Assembly (NCBI GenBank): GCA_029012125.1
Contig: JAQXLM010000029.1
Span: forward strand, 1 to 39,723
DNA length: 39,723 nucleotides
From: Eubacteriaceae bacterium
Lineage (GTDB): Bacteria > Bacillota > Clostridia > Peptostreptococcales > Anaerovoracaceae
Reading direction: 5' to 3'
Of the stretch, positions 8,964 to 17,758 are shown one piece after another. Every line of letters starts with the position of its first letter. Within the stretch, counting starts at the first letter, position 1. The notes under the pieces are model-generated. The model was not told where the DNA came from, did not search any database, and worked only from the letters and a program-made list of their open reading frames with translations. Made by a program: the position numbers and the translations under genes.

Positions 8964-9841
8964 TATGCCTTTGCCTCCTGCTGTTTCTTCTCCAGTTCTC
9001 CTAAATATTCAACGATGGAATGAGCGGCAATATTGCCTTCACCTACAGCTTTAGCAATCTGATACGGTCTGCCTGTACAGTCTCCTGCTGCAAAGCACCC
9101 CGCCTTGTTAGTGTTCATATCTCTGTCAACTTTGATATGGGCGCCGTCGGACTCCAGCCCACGCAAAAGCGTTGCAGGCGCTACAGAATTTCGAAGGATA
9201 AACACTCCGTCTACCGGTATCTCAGAGTTGTCCGTCAGCCTGATACGTTCCACTCTGTCAGCTCCACAGATTTCCTTCATAGGCTTTTCTCCACGTACAA
9301 CATTAGGCAAATCTATCTCACAATCCTTATAAGGTGTAAAGAGTATTACTTTTTCTGCAAGTTCAGAAAGGTATTCAACCTCGTGTTCGAATCTCTTGTC
9401 GCCGCAGAATACGGCAATTGTTTTTCCCTTGTACAGATAACCGTCACATGTTGCACAATAGCTTACACCACTTCCGAGCAGTTCTTCCTCTCCCGGATAT
9501 CCCTTTGCAGAAGCAGCACCGATTGTAAGCAAAACAGTTTTTGCATCGTAAATATCGTTACCACCCAATACCATATATCCCTTTCCGGTCTTGGTGATTG
9601 CCGTAACCATTTTGTCCTGAATTTCTATGCCCATCTCATCGATCTGATTATGAAACATATTATTGAGTTCAGGACCGGTAACCATGGGTACTCCGGGATA
9701 GTTTGCGATTTTTTCTGATTTTTCCACTTTCCTGCTAAGCTCTGACGGGCCAAACCAGACAATGCTTTTATTATGAAGTTTCAGATTTAATGCTGCGGAA
9801 ACAGCTGCCGGGCCTGTTCCAATAATTGCTACATCATACAT
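8963..9841 (-). CDS. Thioredoxin-reductase-like flavoprotein lacking NADPH motifs (FFTR-like)
   Basis: FAD-dependent oxidoreductase of 292 residues, slightly shorter than TrxB (about 310). Seen: FAD-binding GTGPAAVSAA (8-17), redox-active CATC (Cys129, Cys132), and the FAD motif GCFAAGDC (248-255). The second Rossmann region, where NADPH-dependent TrxB has GGGxSA and later HRR, reads FCGDKRFEHE (145-154) and FTPYKD (168-173), so the pyridine-nucleotide site looks lost. Ferredoxin-dependent flavin thioredoxin reductases (FFTR) of clostridia are known to have lost this site, so I infer reduction by ferredoxin or another carrier. It follows thioredoxin and two chaperone-like genes and overlaps the M16C gene by one base. 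Confidence 0.85.
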   Translation of the reverse strand: MYDVAIIGTGPAAVSAALNLKLHNKSIVWFGPSELSRKVEKSEKIANYPGVPMVTGPELNNMFHNQIDEMGIEIQDKMVTAITKTGKGYMVLGGNDIYDAKTVLLTIGAASAKGYPGEEELLGSGVSYCATCDGYLYKGKTIAVFCGDKRFEHEVEYLSELAEKVILFTPYKDCEIDLPNVVRGEKPMKEICGADRVERIRLTDNSEIPVDGVFILRNSVAPATLLRGLESDGAHIKVDRDMNTNKAGCFAAGDCTGRPYQIAKAVGEGNIAAHSIVEYLGELEKKQQEAKA

Positions 9842-9863
9842 GGTTTAATCTCCTTTTCATTCT

Positions 9864-10739
9864 CTAATATTCCTCGTTAAGAACTTTTTTGAACTCCTCT
9901 GCTACATACTCATCAATATACTTTATATATACATCTCCGTATGCCGTCTGCATATACTCATAAAGAGGATATTCCTTCTTCACTTCTTCTGCTGTCATAC
10001 CCTCGTAGTATGGCAATCTGTTTTCGATAGATCTCTCATAGTCATCAATTGTAAGAAGCTGTCCGTTTTTCTTGGCCATATGGTTTCCGATTATTGCAGT
10101 TTTATATGCGTTTAAGGTAATCTCACGCATAATCTTGTCAAACTCATCATCATAGTCGTCAAAGTTTTCAAGCTTCCGATCTGCCAGTTCCATTATGGCA
10201 GTCACTTCCTCATCATCCATGTGGAACTCGCTGTTTTCTGAGACACATCTGCAAATCATTGCTGATGCCATATCAGCAGCCTCTCCCTCATCCAGAAGGT
10301 TATCAATCTGCCTGTCAATACAGTCTTTTCTTATGGACTTCATCTCCTCTGCAGAAAACTCCGGTATTACGTAATGCTTGATTTTTTTTATGCTGACCTT
10401 CACATCTGATTCATCTATTACTGCAGTAATATCATCTCCTGCATTTCTTCCTATGAGCATATTTTCAAGGTCTCTGTTGTAAAGTCCTTTTCCCACTGTA
10501 ATCATTAACGAATTTCTGTTGTATTTTGGAATGTCAGATTGAAGATCCAGTTCCACAACATCATCTTCGCTGACGGTTTCCGCTTCAACCTGTGTGCTGC
10601 CCGCTTTCAGAGCCCGTTTCATATCCTTGTCCAGCTTTGTGTAATCAATTTCAAAACTCGGCAGATATTCCGACAGATCAAAGCTTCTGTGATCATGCAG
10701 ATTAACTACTTTTGATTTAAACTCAAGATATTCAGCCAT
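9864..10739 (-). CDS. Trigger-factor-like FKBP/chaperone protein without ribosome-binding domain (copy 2)
   Basis: Soluble acidic protein of 291 residues. The centre (about 55-125) resembles the FKBP-type prolyl isomerase domain of trigger factor, with VGKGLYNRDLENMLIGRNAG (82-101) corresponding to the family's IGSG..PGFE..LIGM.AGE pattern, then IPEF before an all-helical C-terminal arm (130-291) like the trigger-factor chaperone arms. The N-terminal ribosome-binding domain (about 110 residues, GFRxGKxP motif) is missing; only about 50 residues precede the FKBP part. It is a diverged paralogue of the protein at 11067-11978; both share KKYNR/PKYNR, VGKGLY and DYERSIE. ATG follows AAGGAG; 13 bases after thioredoxin. 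Likely a folding factor; activity is not shown. Confidence 0.68.
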   Translation of the reverse strand: MAEYLEFKSKVVNLHDHRSFDLSEYLPSFEIDYTKLDKDMKRALKAGSTQVEAETVSEDDVVELDLQSDIPKYNRNSLMITVGKGLYNRDLENMLIGRNAGDDITAVIDESDVKVSIKKIKHYVIPEFSAEEMKSIRKDCIDRQIDNLLDEGEAADMASAMICRCVSENSEFHMDDEEVTAIMELADRKLENFDDYDDEFDKIMREITLNAYKTAIIGNHMAKKNGQLLTIDDYERSIENRLPYYEGMTAEEVKKEYPLYEYMQTAYGDVYIKYIDEYVAEEFKKVLNEEY

Positions 10740-10752
10740 GTGACAATACTCC

Positions 10753-11070
10753 TTATCCGTAATAGTACTGAGTGATTTTTTCTATAACCTCTTCTTCATC
10801 CATCAGGCCAACCACAGTTTCCATAACCTGACCTTCATTTATGAACTTTACTGTCGGAACAGCATCAATCTTATTCTCTGTACCTAAAGCAGGGTAATCT
10901 GTAACATTAACCTTTACTATGTTTACGAAAGGATAGTCGCAGGTCAGCTCCTCCAATACTCTTGAAAACATCTTACATGGAACACAAGTGGTTGAATAGA
11001 AATCCACGATAACGAAACCATCACTGATTAACTCATTGTACGTCTTGTCTGTTGCTATTGAAATACTCAT
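10753..11070 (-). CDS. trxA: Thioredoxin with TCVPC active site
   Basis: Small cytoplasmic thiol-disulfide carrier of 105 residues, full thioredoxin length. The redox centre is STTCVPCK with Cys29 and Cys32, replacing the usual WCGPC; the cis-proline loop is AVPT and the N-terminal VDFYS strand is standard. GCVPC-type thioredoxins are known from amino-acid-fermenting clostridia (glycine/sarcosine reductase users) and are served by unusual reductases, in line with the flavoprotein two genes downstream. Its ATG overlaps the stop of the upstream trigger-factor-like gene (ATGA), with GAGGGGGA ahead, so synthesis of the two is probably coupled. Loss of the Trp and the Gly-to-Val change should shift redox potential and partner choice. 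Confidence 0.93.
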   Translation of the reverse strand: MSISIATDKTYNELISDGFVIVDFYSTTCVPCKMFSRVLEELTCDYPFVNIVKVNVTDYPALGTENKIDAVPTVKFINEGQVMETVVGLMDEEEVIEKITQYYYG

Positions 11071-11978
11071 TTATTTTCCCCCTCTAACTTTTCTATATAT
11101 TCTCTTACATACTGCTGAATTGTCCATAGATAATATGATGACGGATACTGCTTCTCGAAGGATTCACGAGGCATATATGACAGCACCTCGTCTCTGCTGC
11201 ATTCATTTTGTTCCATTTCGGCCTCTATGGACCTCTCGTAATCCTCGTCGGTTGGCGTTATATTGTTTTGCTTCATCAGTTCAATTCCAATAACACCGGC
11301 CTTGTATCCTGTAAGCATAAACTCAAACATGGATTCACGTTGCTCATCAGTGGTTTCACCTGATTCAGGATATGCTTCCTTCATTGCTGCAAGAAGCTCA
11401 TCACTTAGTTTTCTCTGTTCAGCCAGTTCTTCATCATCCATTTCAAAGACAGACCTGTTTATGGCAATTCCCTGAATATATCCGGCCACATCTTCCACAG
11501 TCTGCTCAGTATCATTTCTGTGCTGAATATCTATGAAGTATTGTCTCAACTCATCCACAGTGGTAACGTCCTTAATTCCAAATGAAGGAACATTTTCGTC
11601 ATTAAGCTCAGGTAATATGCTTCTGTCAGCTTTGATCACCTTAACATCTACTGTGTTGCCGTCTGCAGTAACCCTTTTCCTTTCGCCCGGTTTCATGCCT
11701 ATCAGCTGAGTTTCCAGTTCAGCACTGTACAGGCCCTTTCCGACCTTTACAGTTACTCTTTCCCTGTTATACTTTTTTGCGTCTGATTTGCAGGAAATGG
11801 ATGCAAAGTCGCCTTCTTCAATCTGGTCTACCGTCACCAGATGCGAGTGTTTTTTTTGAACCATATTAAGATCCTTTTCCAGCTGTGCCTCATCTAACTC
11901 AAAAGGCAAAATTAAGGGCTTCAAATCTATTTCTCTGAAATCATACATTTCCAATACCTTTGATTTTACATCAATCAT
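11067..11978 (-). CDS. Trigger-factor-like FKBP/chaperone protein without ribosome-binding domain (copy 1)
   Basis: Soluble protein of 303 residues built like the copy at 9864-10739. A short N-terminal segment (1-48) leads into an FKBP-like domain (about 48-120) with VGKGLYSAELETQLIGMKPG (79-98), very close to the trigger-factor isomerase pattern, then LPEL (122-125) and a helical C-terminal region (126-303) resembling the chaperone arms. The ribosome-docking domain and its GFRxGKxP loop are absent, so it is not the housekeeping tig product, which is about 430 residues. It starts 18 bases after the second ABC gene and overlaps thioredoxin by 4 bases. I infer a chaperone/isomerase acting after or away from the ribosome; no substrate is known. 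Confidence 0.7.
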   Translation of the reverse strand: MIDVKSKVLEMYDFREIDLKPLILPFELDEAQLEKDLNMVQKKHSHLVTVDQIEEGDFASISCKSDAKKYNRERVTVKVGKGLYSAELETQLIGMKPGERKRVTADGNTVDVKVIKADRSILPELNDENVPSFGIKDVTTVDELRQYFIDIQHRNDTEQTVEDVAGYIQGIAINRSVFEMDDEELAEQRKLSDELLAAMKEAYPESGETTDEQRESMFEFMLTGYKAGVIGIELMKQNNITPTDEDYERSIEAEMEQNECSRDEVLSYMPRESFEKQYPSSYYLWTIQQYVREYIEKLEGENK

Positions 11979-11996
11979 TACGCAGTTACCTCTCTT

Positions 11997-13721
11997 TTAT
12001 ACTGTCTGTGCTGCCAGAAAGCGCTTGAATAATTCACTCTTGTCTGATACCTCATCAAAGGAGCCGCTGGCATCTACATGCCCCTTGTCGATTACTACTA
12101 TGTGGTCTGCCTTCTTTATCATTTCCATGTCATGACTTACCATAATTACGGTTCGGCCTTCCATAGCCTTAGTGATACTGTTAACAACCTCTTTTTCGTT
12201 TATTACGTCTATTCCGCTTGTGGCTTCGTCCATAATCAGATAGTCAGGCTGCTTCATCAGTATTCTTGCAACGGCTATGCGCTGCATTTCCCCACCGGAG
12301 CATTTTGCATCATAGTTGCTTATTACCGTGTCGAAACCTTTATCCTTAGTCTGGATAAAGTCATAGGCATTTGCCAGCTTGGATGCTTCGATTATTTCAT
12401 CCATGGTGTAGTCTCTTTCAATACCGTAGGCAATGTTTTCCGTTATGGTGCCTTTGATCATCTGGTCTCCCTGGAAGAGGTATCCCACTGAATCTCTCCA
12501 TGCCCTTAGATTTACGTCGTAGAGCTTCTTTTCTCCGATTCTTATTGTGCCGGAATTAACGTCGTTAAATCTCTCAATAAGCCTGATGATGGTGGACTTT
12601 CCGCATCCGTTTTCTCCTACCAGAGCGGTTACCTTGCCCTTTGGAATAACAAAGCTTACATTATCGAGAATCTGTCGTTTTCCGTCGTAGGTAAAGGATA
12701 CATCTTCAAATCTTATATCCTCACTTTTAGAGCTCAATGGTTCTCCCATGTCCAGATCTTCAGGAGGCGTATCAAGTATGTCTGCAATGGTTGCACAGGC
12801 ACCGTGTGACAGTTTAATATTCTGCCATGCTGCCGTAAGCATAAATGCGTTACTCATAAACAGCATATAGTAGTTGTACAGGTTTACCAGCTGAAACATC
12901 TGCATAGTGCCGGCTCTTACAAGGGCTGAAGCAACTATGAGAAGCACAATTTCATTGACATACTGTGCCATCGAACCGATTGGAGCTGAGAAAATAAATC
13001 TGATTTCTTTGCGAACTTCTTCCTTGTATCTTCTGTTGTTTGACTCGATACCCTTCTTATATTCCTCGTCCTCCATATTGCAGTTTTTGATATGGAAGAT
13101 GCTTGGAAGTCTTTCTGCAAAGAATCCTGTATTTACCGAGATGGCATCGTTGTTTATTTTCTCTACCTGATACTGCAGCTTTCCAACTATTATTGTGCTT
13201 ATTATGGCAATAGGAATTCCGCTCAGCATTATTAAAGCCAGAGATTTATATGTAAAATACATCCGTTTAAAGGAAACTACGGTTCCGTATACTACAGATG
13301 CCATCAAAATGATAGATGCTATAGCTGCCGTAGCTCCCACTGTATCCTGAGTTACACGTGATACCAGTTTCTGTGAGTCGTCCTTGCTGAAAAATGACAT
13401 CGGAAGGTTTATTATCCTGTTCCATACGCTGTGGCGTACATTTCTTGTAAGGCTGATGGCGAATATTTCGTTCATTCCACCCTGAATAGCCTCAATAGCC
13501 GTGTAGGAAAAGGTCATAAGGATGAAGCCCATTGCGAAACCGTGCTCTGTTATTTCTCCTGTCATGATTTTAGTCTGAAAAGGCACCAGCAGGACTTCCA
13601 TTTGCTTTACTCCAAAGGACAGAGCAGTTGCGATAATAATGAAGTGCCACGGAATCTTTACTTTAGTGTAGAATCTAAAAAGCTTCTTCCATGATTCTAA
13701 GCCTTGTTTCATCTTATTCAC
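11997..13721 (-). CDS. ABC transporter half-molecule (membrane + ATPase), second of pair
   Basis: Exporter-type half transporter of about 574 residues: six membrane helices (about 20-310) fused to an ATPase. Seen: Walker A GENGCGKST (369-377), Q-loop FQGD, signature CSGGEMQ (a variant of LSGGQ), Walker B LIMDEATSGID with catalytic Glu and H-loop VSHD, so both this and the partner site look competent. No C39 peptidase domain is present. The GTG at 13721 is preferred because AGGAGG lies 9 bases upstream; an ATG at 13712 is possible. It overlaps its partner gene by 8 bases, so a heterodimer is likely. Substrate unknown; the neighbouring peptidases and thiol proteins suggest peptide or thiol compounds (inference). 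Confidence 0.9.
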   Translation of the reverse strand: MNKMKQGLESWKKLFRFYTKVKIPWHFIIIATALSFGVKQMEVLLVPFQTKIMTGEITEHGFAMGFILMTFSYTAIEAIQGGMNEIFAISLTRNVRHSVWNRIINLPMSFFSKDDSQKLVSRVTQDTVGATAAIASIILMASVVYGTVVSFKRMYFTYKSLALIMLSGIPIAIISTIIVGKLQYQVEKINNDAISVNTGFFAERLPSIFHIKNCNMEDEEYKKGIESNNRRYKEEVRKEIRFIFSAPIGSMAQYVNEIVLLIVASALVRAGTMQMFQLVNLYNYYMLFMSNAFMLTAAWQNIKLSHGACATIADILDTPPEDLDMGEPLSSKSEDIRFEDVSFTYDGKRQILDNVSFVIPKGKVTALVGENGCGKSTIIRLIERFNDVNSGTIRIGEKKLYDVNLRAWRDSVGYLFQGDQMIKGTITENIAYGIERDYTMDEIIEASKLANAYDFIQTKDKGFDTVISNYDAKCSGGEMQRIAVARILMKQPDYLIMDEATSGIDVINEKEVVNSITKAMEGRTVIMVSHDMEMIKKADHIVVIDKGHVDASGSFDEVSDKSELFKRFLAAQTV

Positions 13722-15444
13722 TTCTCTGCACCTCCTCACTCATCAGATCTCTGTAGAATTGACTCATAAGCTTCATATCTTCTTTGCTTCCTTCCATTAC
13801 AGTATGATTTCGGTCAATTACTATAACATGATCTGCATGTTCTATGGCTTTGGCATCGTGAGTAACCTCTACAATTGTGCGTTTTCCCTTAAGCTGTTCT
13901 TTTGTATGTATAATTTCTGCCGTAGATATAATGTCCAGGCTGGCTGTCGGCTCATCAAGAATAAGTATTTCTGCATTTGTCAGTATAGCTCTGGCAAAGG
14001 ACAGTTTCTGTTTCTGCCCGCCGGACAGTCTGGATCCGAACTGACCTACCTGATAATCCAGTCCGTCAGGAAGACTAGTGACAAACTCATCAACATGAGC
14101 AAGTTGTAATGCTTCCATAATCTGACTGTCGGCTATGTCACTATCTATGCCGTAGAGCACATTATCCCTTATACTTCCTGACAGCAGAGGTGTGTTCTGA
14201 ATCACTGAAGCCATGTTTTTTCTCCACTCCCTTATATTGTATTCCTGTATGGATTTGCCATGGAGAATAATTCTGCCCTCATCAGGTTCATACATTCTGC
14301 TCAAAAGCTTCAATACTGTGGATTTTCCTGAACCGCTGTACCCGATAATGACCGTGTGCTGATTTTTCGGGATGGTGAATGATGCATTAACAAGCACAGG
14401 CTTGTCCTCATATCCAAAGGTTACATTATCAAAGCTGATATCTCCCGATTCCACTATCTCATTCACATACTCGTCGAGACTTTCCTGTTCCTCGTACAGA
14501 ATATCCGATACCTTGTTCAGTCTGCCCTGGATTGCCTTTACATTCTGCCAGTATGTTCCCAGCTGGTTTGCGAATGTAATGAAGGTTCCGGCATATGTAT
14601 AAAAGATATACCACCCTGCAGCATCCATCTCTGCGGCATTGAGCATTCTGATGCCCAGAAAAATGATTATAAATTCCGGTCCGATTGATACCAGACTGCC
14701 AACTATCTGGCTTAAAATGTCCAGAATAACCACTTTTTTGTTGGCGTGATAATAGTCATCGATTATCTTTCTACCTCTCTTACTTTCGTAGCTCTGTTTA
14801 TTAAAGGCCTTCAGAAGAGGAAGACAGGAAACAAGCTCGCTTAGATAGCTTGTCAGATCTGCCATCTTAAGCTTCATGGAATTCTGCAATACCAGATTTA
14901 ATCGTCCCATAATAAAAGATACTATTATTGTGAGTGGTACAAAGGCCAGCAGCATTATACTGGCTTTTATACTGATTTCGTTCATTTCTCCAATGGCCAG
15001 AACCAGATAGTACACCTGGAAAACCATTGCAAAGATTACATCCATCAGGAACTCATTCATGCTGTCCGAATCGACTGTAATACGGCTTATCAGAGTGCTG
15101 GATGAAGTCTTATCAAAATATACCGGCTTCAGCCTCAGGATTTTTCCCCAAAGCGCATTTCTCAGATTTCTGTTCATCTTATATCTGATTACATGGTTCA
15201 GGAATAGATCCGTCTGAGAAAACAGCAAAGAGAACAGTTCCAGACCGATAAACATGGAAATGCTCTTCACACTTGCATCTCCGGCAAAAAAGTTACCGTT
15301 AACCTGAGGTATTCTGACAGCCACATTGGCCCATATTACTTCAAGTGCAAAATACGATGCAATCATTATCCATGGCAGCTTTGCCATGGAACAGGTATGG
15401 AAAAATCGTTTCCATATACCTCTGTGTTGTAATTCGTTGTTCAT
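13714..15444 (-). CDS. ABC transporter half-molecule (membrane + ATPase), first of pair
   Basis: Exporter-type half transporter of 576 residues with an N-terminal six-helix membrane domain and a C-terminal ATPase. Consensus motifs are all visible: Walker A GYSGSGKST, Q-loop VIQN, signature LSGGQKQ, Walker B ILILDEPTASLD and H-loop VTHD. CydDC-like and multidrug-type heterodimers share this design; I cannot separate these from sequence alone, although CydDC exports cysteine/glutathione, which would suit the cysteine-related context. It begins 2 bases after the regulator stop with AGAGG upstream and overlaps the second half-transporter, so all three are translated from one message. Confidence 0.9.
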   Translation of the reverse strand: MNNELQHRGIWKRFFHTCSMAKLPWIMIASYFALEVIWANVAVRIPQVNGNFFAGDASVKSISMFIGLELFSLLFSQTDLFLNHVIRYKMNRNLRNALWGKILRLKPVYFDKTSSSTLISRITVDSDSMNEFLMDVIFAMVFQVYYLVLAIGEMNEISIKASIMLLAFVPLTIIVSFIMGRLNLVLQNSMKLKMADLTSYLSELVSCLPLLKAFNKQSYESKRGRKIIDDYYHANKKVVILDILSQIVGSLVSIGPEFIIIFLGIRMLNAAEMDAAGWYIFYTYAGTFITFANQLGTYWQNVKAIQGRLNKVSDILYEEQESLDEYVNEIVESGDISFDNVTFGYEDKPVLVNASFTIPKNQHTVIIGYSGSGKSTVLKLLSRMYEPDEGRIILHGKSIQEYNIREWRKNMASVIQNTPLLSGSIRDNVLYGIDSDIADSQIMEALQLAHVDEFVTSLPDGLDYQVGQFGSRLSGGQKQKLSFARAILTNAEILILDEPTASLDIISTAEIIHTKEQLKGKRTIVEVTHDAKAIEHADHVIVIDRNHTVMEGSKEDMKLMSQFYRDLMSEEVQRSE

Positions 15445-15446
15445 AC

Positions 15447-16091
15447 TTAACCTCTGGCTTTTCTAATTTCTGATAGATATCTGTATATTGTTTTTTCTGA
15501 AACTCCCAGCGCTTTCGCTGTTTTCGCAACAGAACCTTTTATTTCAAAAACACCTTCGTCAAACATATCGCAGATTATTTCAATTCTTTCATCCGCGGAC
15601 ATTCTGCCCGGTTCAACTTCAAATTCTGCTATCATCCTGTCAATGGTATCAAGTGTAGGTGCTTCCTTCTTTTTTTCCTCATCAAAGATATGACATTCAT
15701 CCTTTTCCATATCGGACGTGTTGAATTTCATTATTCCCGAGAAAAACTTTTCCAGTTCAAAATATACATGGCAGTTTACGTTGATGCACAGTGCACCAAC
15801 TGTTGTGTCTTCCTCATCCCTGATCAGGAAGATAGAAGTTTTGATTATTTTCTTATGCTCGGATGCTACTGCTCTGTTCAGAGTTTTACCGTTTTTTTGT
15901 ATCGTGCGGCTCTTAAGTGCCTCTTTAAGGATTTCCCTTGTTGGGTTTTCAGTGCCCCTCAATGGGTTGAAATGCCCTACTGATGGCAGACTTTCGTCAG
16001 TAGTGTCAAATACTATTGTTTCAAATGTATCACCTGCCGAATCGGCTATAAACTCTGCCAGTTCAATATATTTTTTTAGTATGCTGTTCAT
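15447..16091 (-). CDS. YheO-like PAS + HTH transcriptional regulator
   Basis: Predicted DNA-binding protein of 214 residues. The N-terminal part (about 5-115) fits the YheO-type PAS domain, a small-ligand or redox sensor, with the typical GHFNPLRG segment replacing the family's NPL loop; the C-terminal 55 residues hold a helix-turn-helix (AKTAKALGVSEKTIYRYLSEI). This is the architecture of DauR and related regulators, some of which control amino-acid catabolism. It lies inside the operon between the M18 aminopeptidase (28 bases) and the ABC pair (2 bases), so it is probably autoregulatory; the palindromes at 17756-17848 are its best candidate sites (inference). Confidence 0.85.
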   Translation of the reverse strand: MNSILKKYIELAEFIADSAGDTFETIVFDTTDESLPSVGHFNPLRGTENPTREILKEALKSRTIQKNGKTLNRAVASEHKKIIKTSIFLIRDEEDTTVGALCINVNCHVYFELEKFFSGIMKFNTSDMEKDECHIFDEEKKKEAPTLDTIDRMIAEFEVEPGRMSADERIEIICDMFDEGVFEIKGSVAKTAKALGVSEKTIYRYLSEIRKARG

Positions 16092-16119
16092 CTCACTCAG
16101 TTCCTTTTCTTATACCTTT

Positions 16120-17451
16120 CTATTTCATCTGTGTCAGAAATGCTTTGTAACCCTTAACAGCTTCACATATATCAGCCTTGCTGGATATTTCCATAGGTGC
16201 GTGCATGCATAGAATTGCAAGTCCACTGTCGATTACTTCCATGCCATACTGGGCAGTGATATAAGCAATTGTGCCACCGCCGCCTGCATCTACTCGACCA
16301 AGTTCTGCAAACTGATATTTCACGTCATTTAAATCCATAACATTTCTCAGGGCTGCAATGTATTCAGCATTTGAATCATTTGAGCCTGACTTTCCTCCCG
16401 ATCCGGTAAACTTACTGAATACCAGACCTTTGGACAGGAAGGATGAATTCTTCTTTTCAAACACCTCCGGGAATAGGGGGTCGAAGGCTGCGTTCACATC
16501 AGATGACAGCATATTGGAATTGCTTAATGATCTTCGTACTGAAATGTCACCGGCGTGTCCTGTCAGCAGCATAATCTCCGCAACTGCATTTTCGAAGAAA
16601 CGAGACTGCATTCCGCTTGCACCGTAGCTGCCGATTTCTTCTTTATCTACCAGAAGACAGCAGGCTGTACGGTCAGGTGTGTCAATATCCAGCATAGCAA
16701 ACAGAGAGGTGAATGCACAGATTCTGTCATCCTGTCCGTATGCCATAACCATACTTCTGTCCAGGCCCATATCACGAGCCTTACCTGCAGGAACTATTTC
16801 AAGCTCAGCTGATAATAAGTCTGCTTCTTCAACATCGTACATATCCTTCAGAATGCTGAGAATGTTCTTCTTAACAGCGTCCTTCTCCTCACCTTCGATA
16901 GGCTCTGTTCCAATCAGCAAATCCAGTTTTTCCCCCTCAATTACCTTTGATGCGGTCTTTGACATCTGCTCTCTTGACAGATGAATCAAAAGATCAGAAA
17001 TAGCAAATACCGGATCATCTTCTTTTTCGCCGATTACTACATTCACTCTGGTTCCGTCCTTCTTAACTATTACTCCGTGAAGAGCCAGAGGAATGGTAAC
17101 CCACTGGTAATTCTTTATTCCACCATAGTAATGCGTGTCAAGAAAGGCCATGCCTTCTTCTTCATATAAAGGATTCTGTTTAACATCAATTCTGGGCGAA
17201 TCCACATGGGCTCCCAGAATATTCATGCCCTTTTCCAAGTCCTCATTTCCTATATGGAACATGGCCATAGTCTTTTCGTTATAGGAGGCGTATACCTTGT
17301 CTCCTGCCTTCAGTTCCCTATTCTCGGAAATACATTCGTTAAGGTTTATATAACCTGCTTCTTCAGCCATTGCAGTGGCAAGTCTGATACACTCCCTTTC
17401 TGTCTTTCCTGCATTCAGGCATTCCTTGTATATTCTGATTAACTCGTTCAT
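16120..17451 (-). CDS. M18-family aminopeptidase
   Basis: Cytoplasmic zinc aminopeptidase of 443 residues, full length for M18 (ApeA/DAP type). Metal ligands are recognisable: His82 in GAHVDSPR, the bridging Asp in GQDDRI, the Glu pair in DKEEIGS with the catalytic Glu, and the last His417 in CMHAPME. Family members remove N-terminal residues, often acidic or neutral, from peptides and form large tetrahedral shells. It follows the UPF0597 remnant by 4 bases with GAGGGTG ahead of the ATG, and leads into the regulator. With the M16C enzyme at the other end of the operon it could complete peptide breakdown to free amino acids. Confidence 0.93.
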   Translation of the reverse strand: MNELIRIYKECLNAGKTERECIRLATAMAEEAGYINLNECISENRELKAGDKVYASYNEKTMAMFHIGNEDLEKGMNILGAHVDSPRIDVKQNPLYEEEGMAFLDTHYYGGIKNYQWVTIPLALHGVIVKKDGTRVNVVIGEKEDDPVFAISDLLIHLSREQMSKTASKVIEGEKLDLLIGTEPIEGEEKDAVKKNILSILKDMYDVEEADLLSAELEIVPAGKARDMGLDRSMVMAYGQDDRICAFTSLFAMLDIDTPDRTACCLLVDKEEIGSYGASGMQSRFFENAVAEIMLLTGHAGDISVRRSLSNSNMLSSDVNAAFDPLFPEVFEKKNSSFLSKGLVFSKFTGSGGKSGSNDSNAEYIAALRNVMDLNDVKYQFAELGRVDAGGGGTIAYITAQYGMEVIDSGLAILCMHAPMEISSKADICEAVKGYKAFLTQMK

Positions 17452-17455
17452 TGAA

Positions 17456-17758
17456 TCACCCTCTCATCATTATTCTGTAAATTACCTCGTCGGTTACCGC
17501 CATACCCTGTCTTGCCAGTTCACCTACATTTCTTATGGTGTTTTCCACACCTTTGATTATTATTCCGTCACCTCCGCGGAACTGACTGTCATTCTGTTGC
17601 ATCTGAAATCCCAGAAGACCTGCCTCTACGGCAGATGCAATCTTTGCTGCACAGCTTGATTTTGCACCATCACATATCATTCCGGAGTTTATTGCCAGTG
17701 AATTCACTATTGTGTGTGCCACCTCATATTGTTTCTTCCAAAGGGTATCACCACATTC
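17456..17758 (-). pseudogene. C-terminal remnant of UPF0597 L-cysteine desulfidase (CyuA/YhaM)
   Basis: About 100 residues in one frame match the end of the UPF0597 family (full length about 430): an AHTIVNSLA stretch, the iron-sulfur/active-site segment GMICDGAKSSCAAKIA, then GGDGII and NVGELARQGM. Homology starts right after a stop at 17761-17759 with no ATG in frame; the first possible start is GTG at 17722 with poor ribosome site. The N-terminal three quarters are missing, so as an enzyme it is dead. It is nonetheless the first gene after a consensus promoter and sits 4 bases before the M18 gene. The break coincides with a palindromic operator. It could be a relic of the operon's original first gene or a short functional domain. 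Confidence 0.75.

Noticed and set aside
9864..10739. Annotation as the housekeeping trigger factor (tig)
   Set aside because: Too short, no ribosome-docking domain or GFRxGKxP motif, and two copies are present.
13714..15444. ABC pair considered as a bacteriocin/RiPP exporter
   Set aside because: No C39 peptidase domain, no small precursor gene with a double-glycine leader and no modification enzyme nearby.
15718..16212. Plus-strand frame of 164 codons across the regulator and the end of the M18 gene
   Set aside because: Antisense shadow of two well-supported genes with no start signal.
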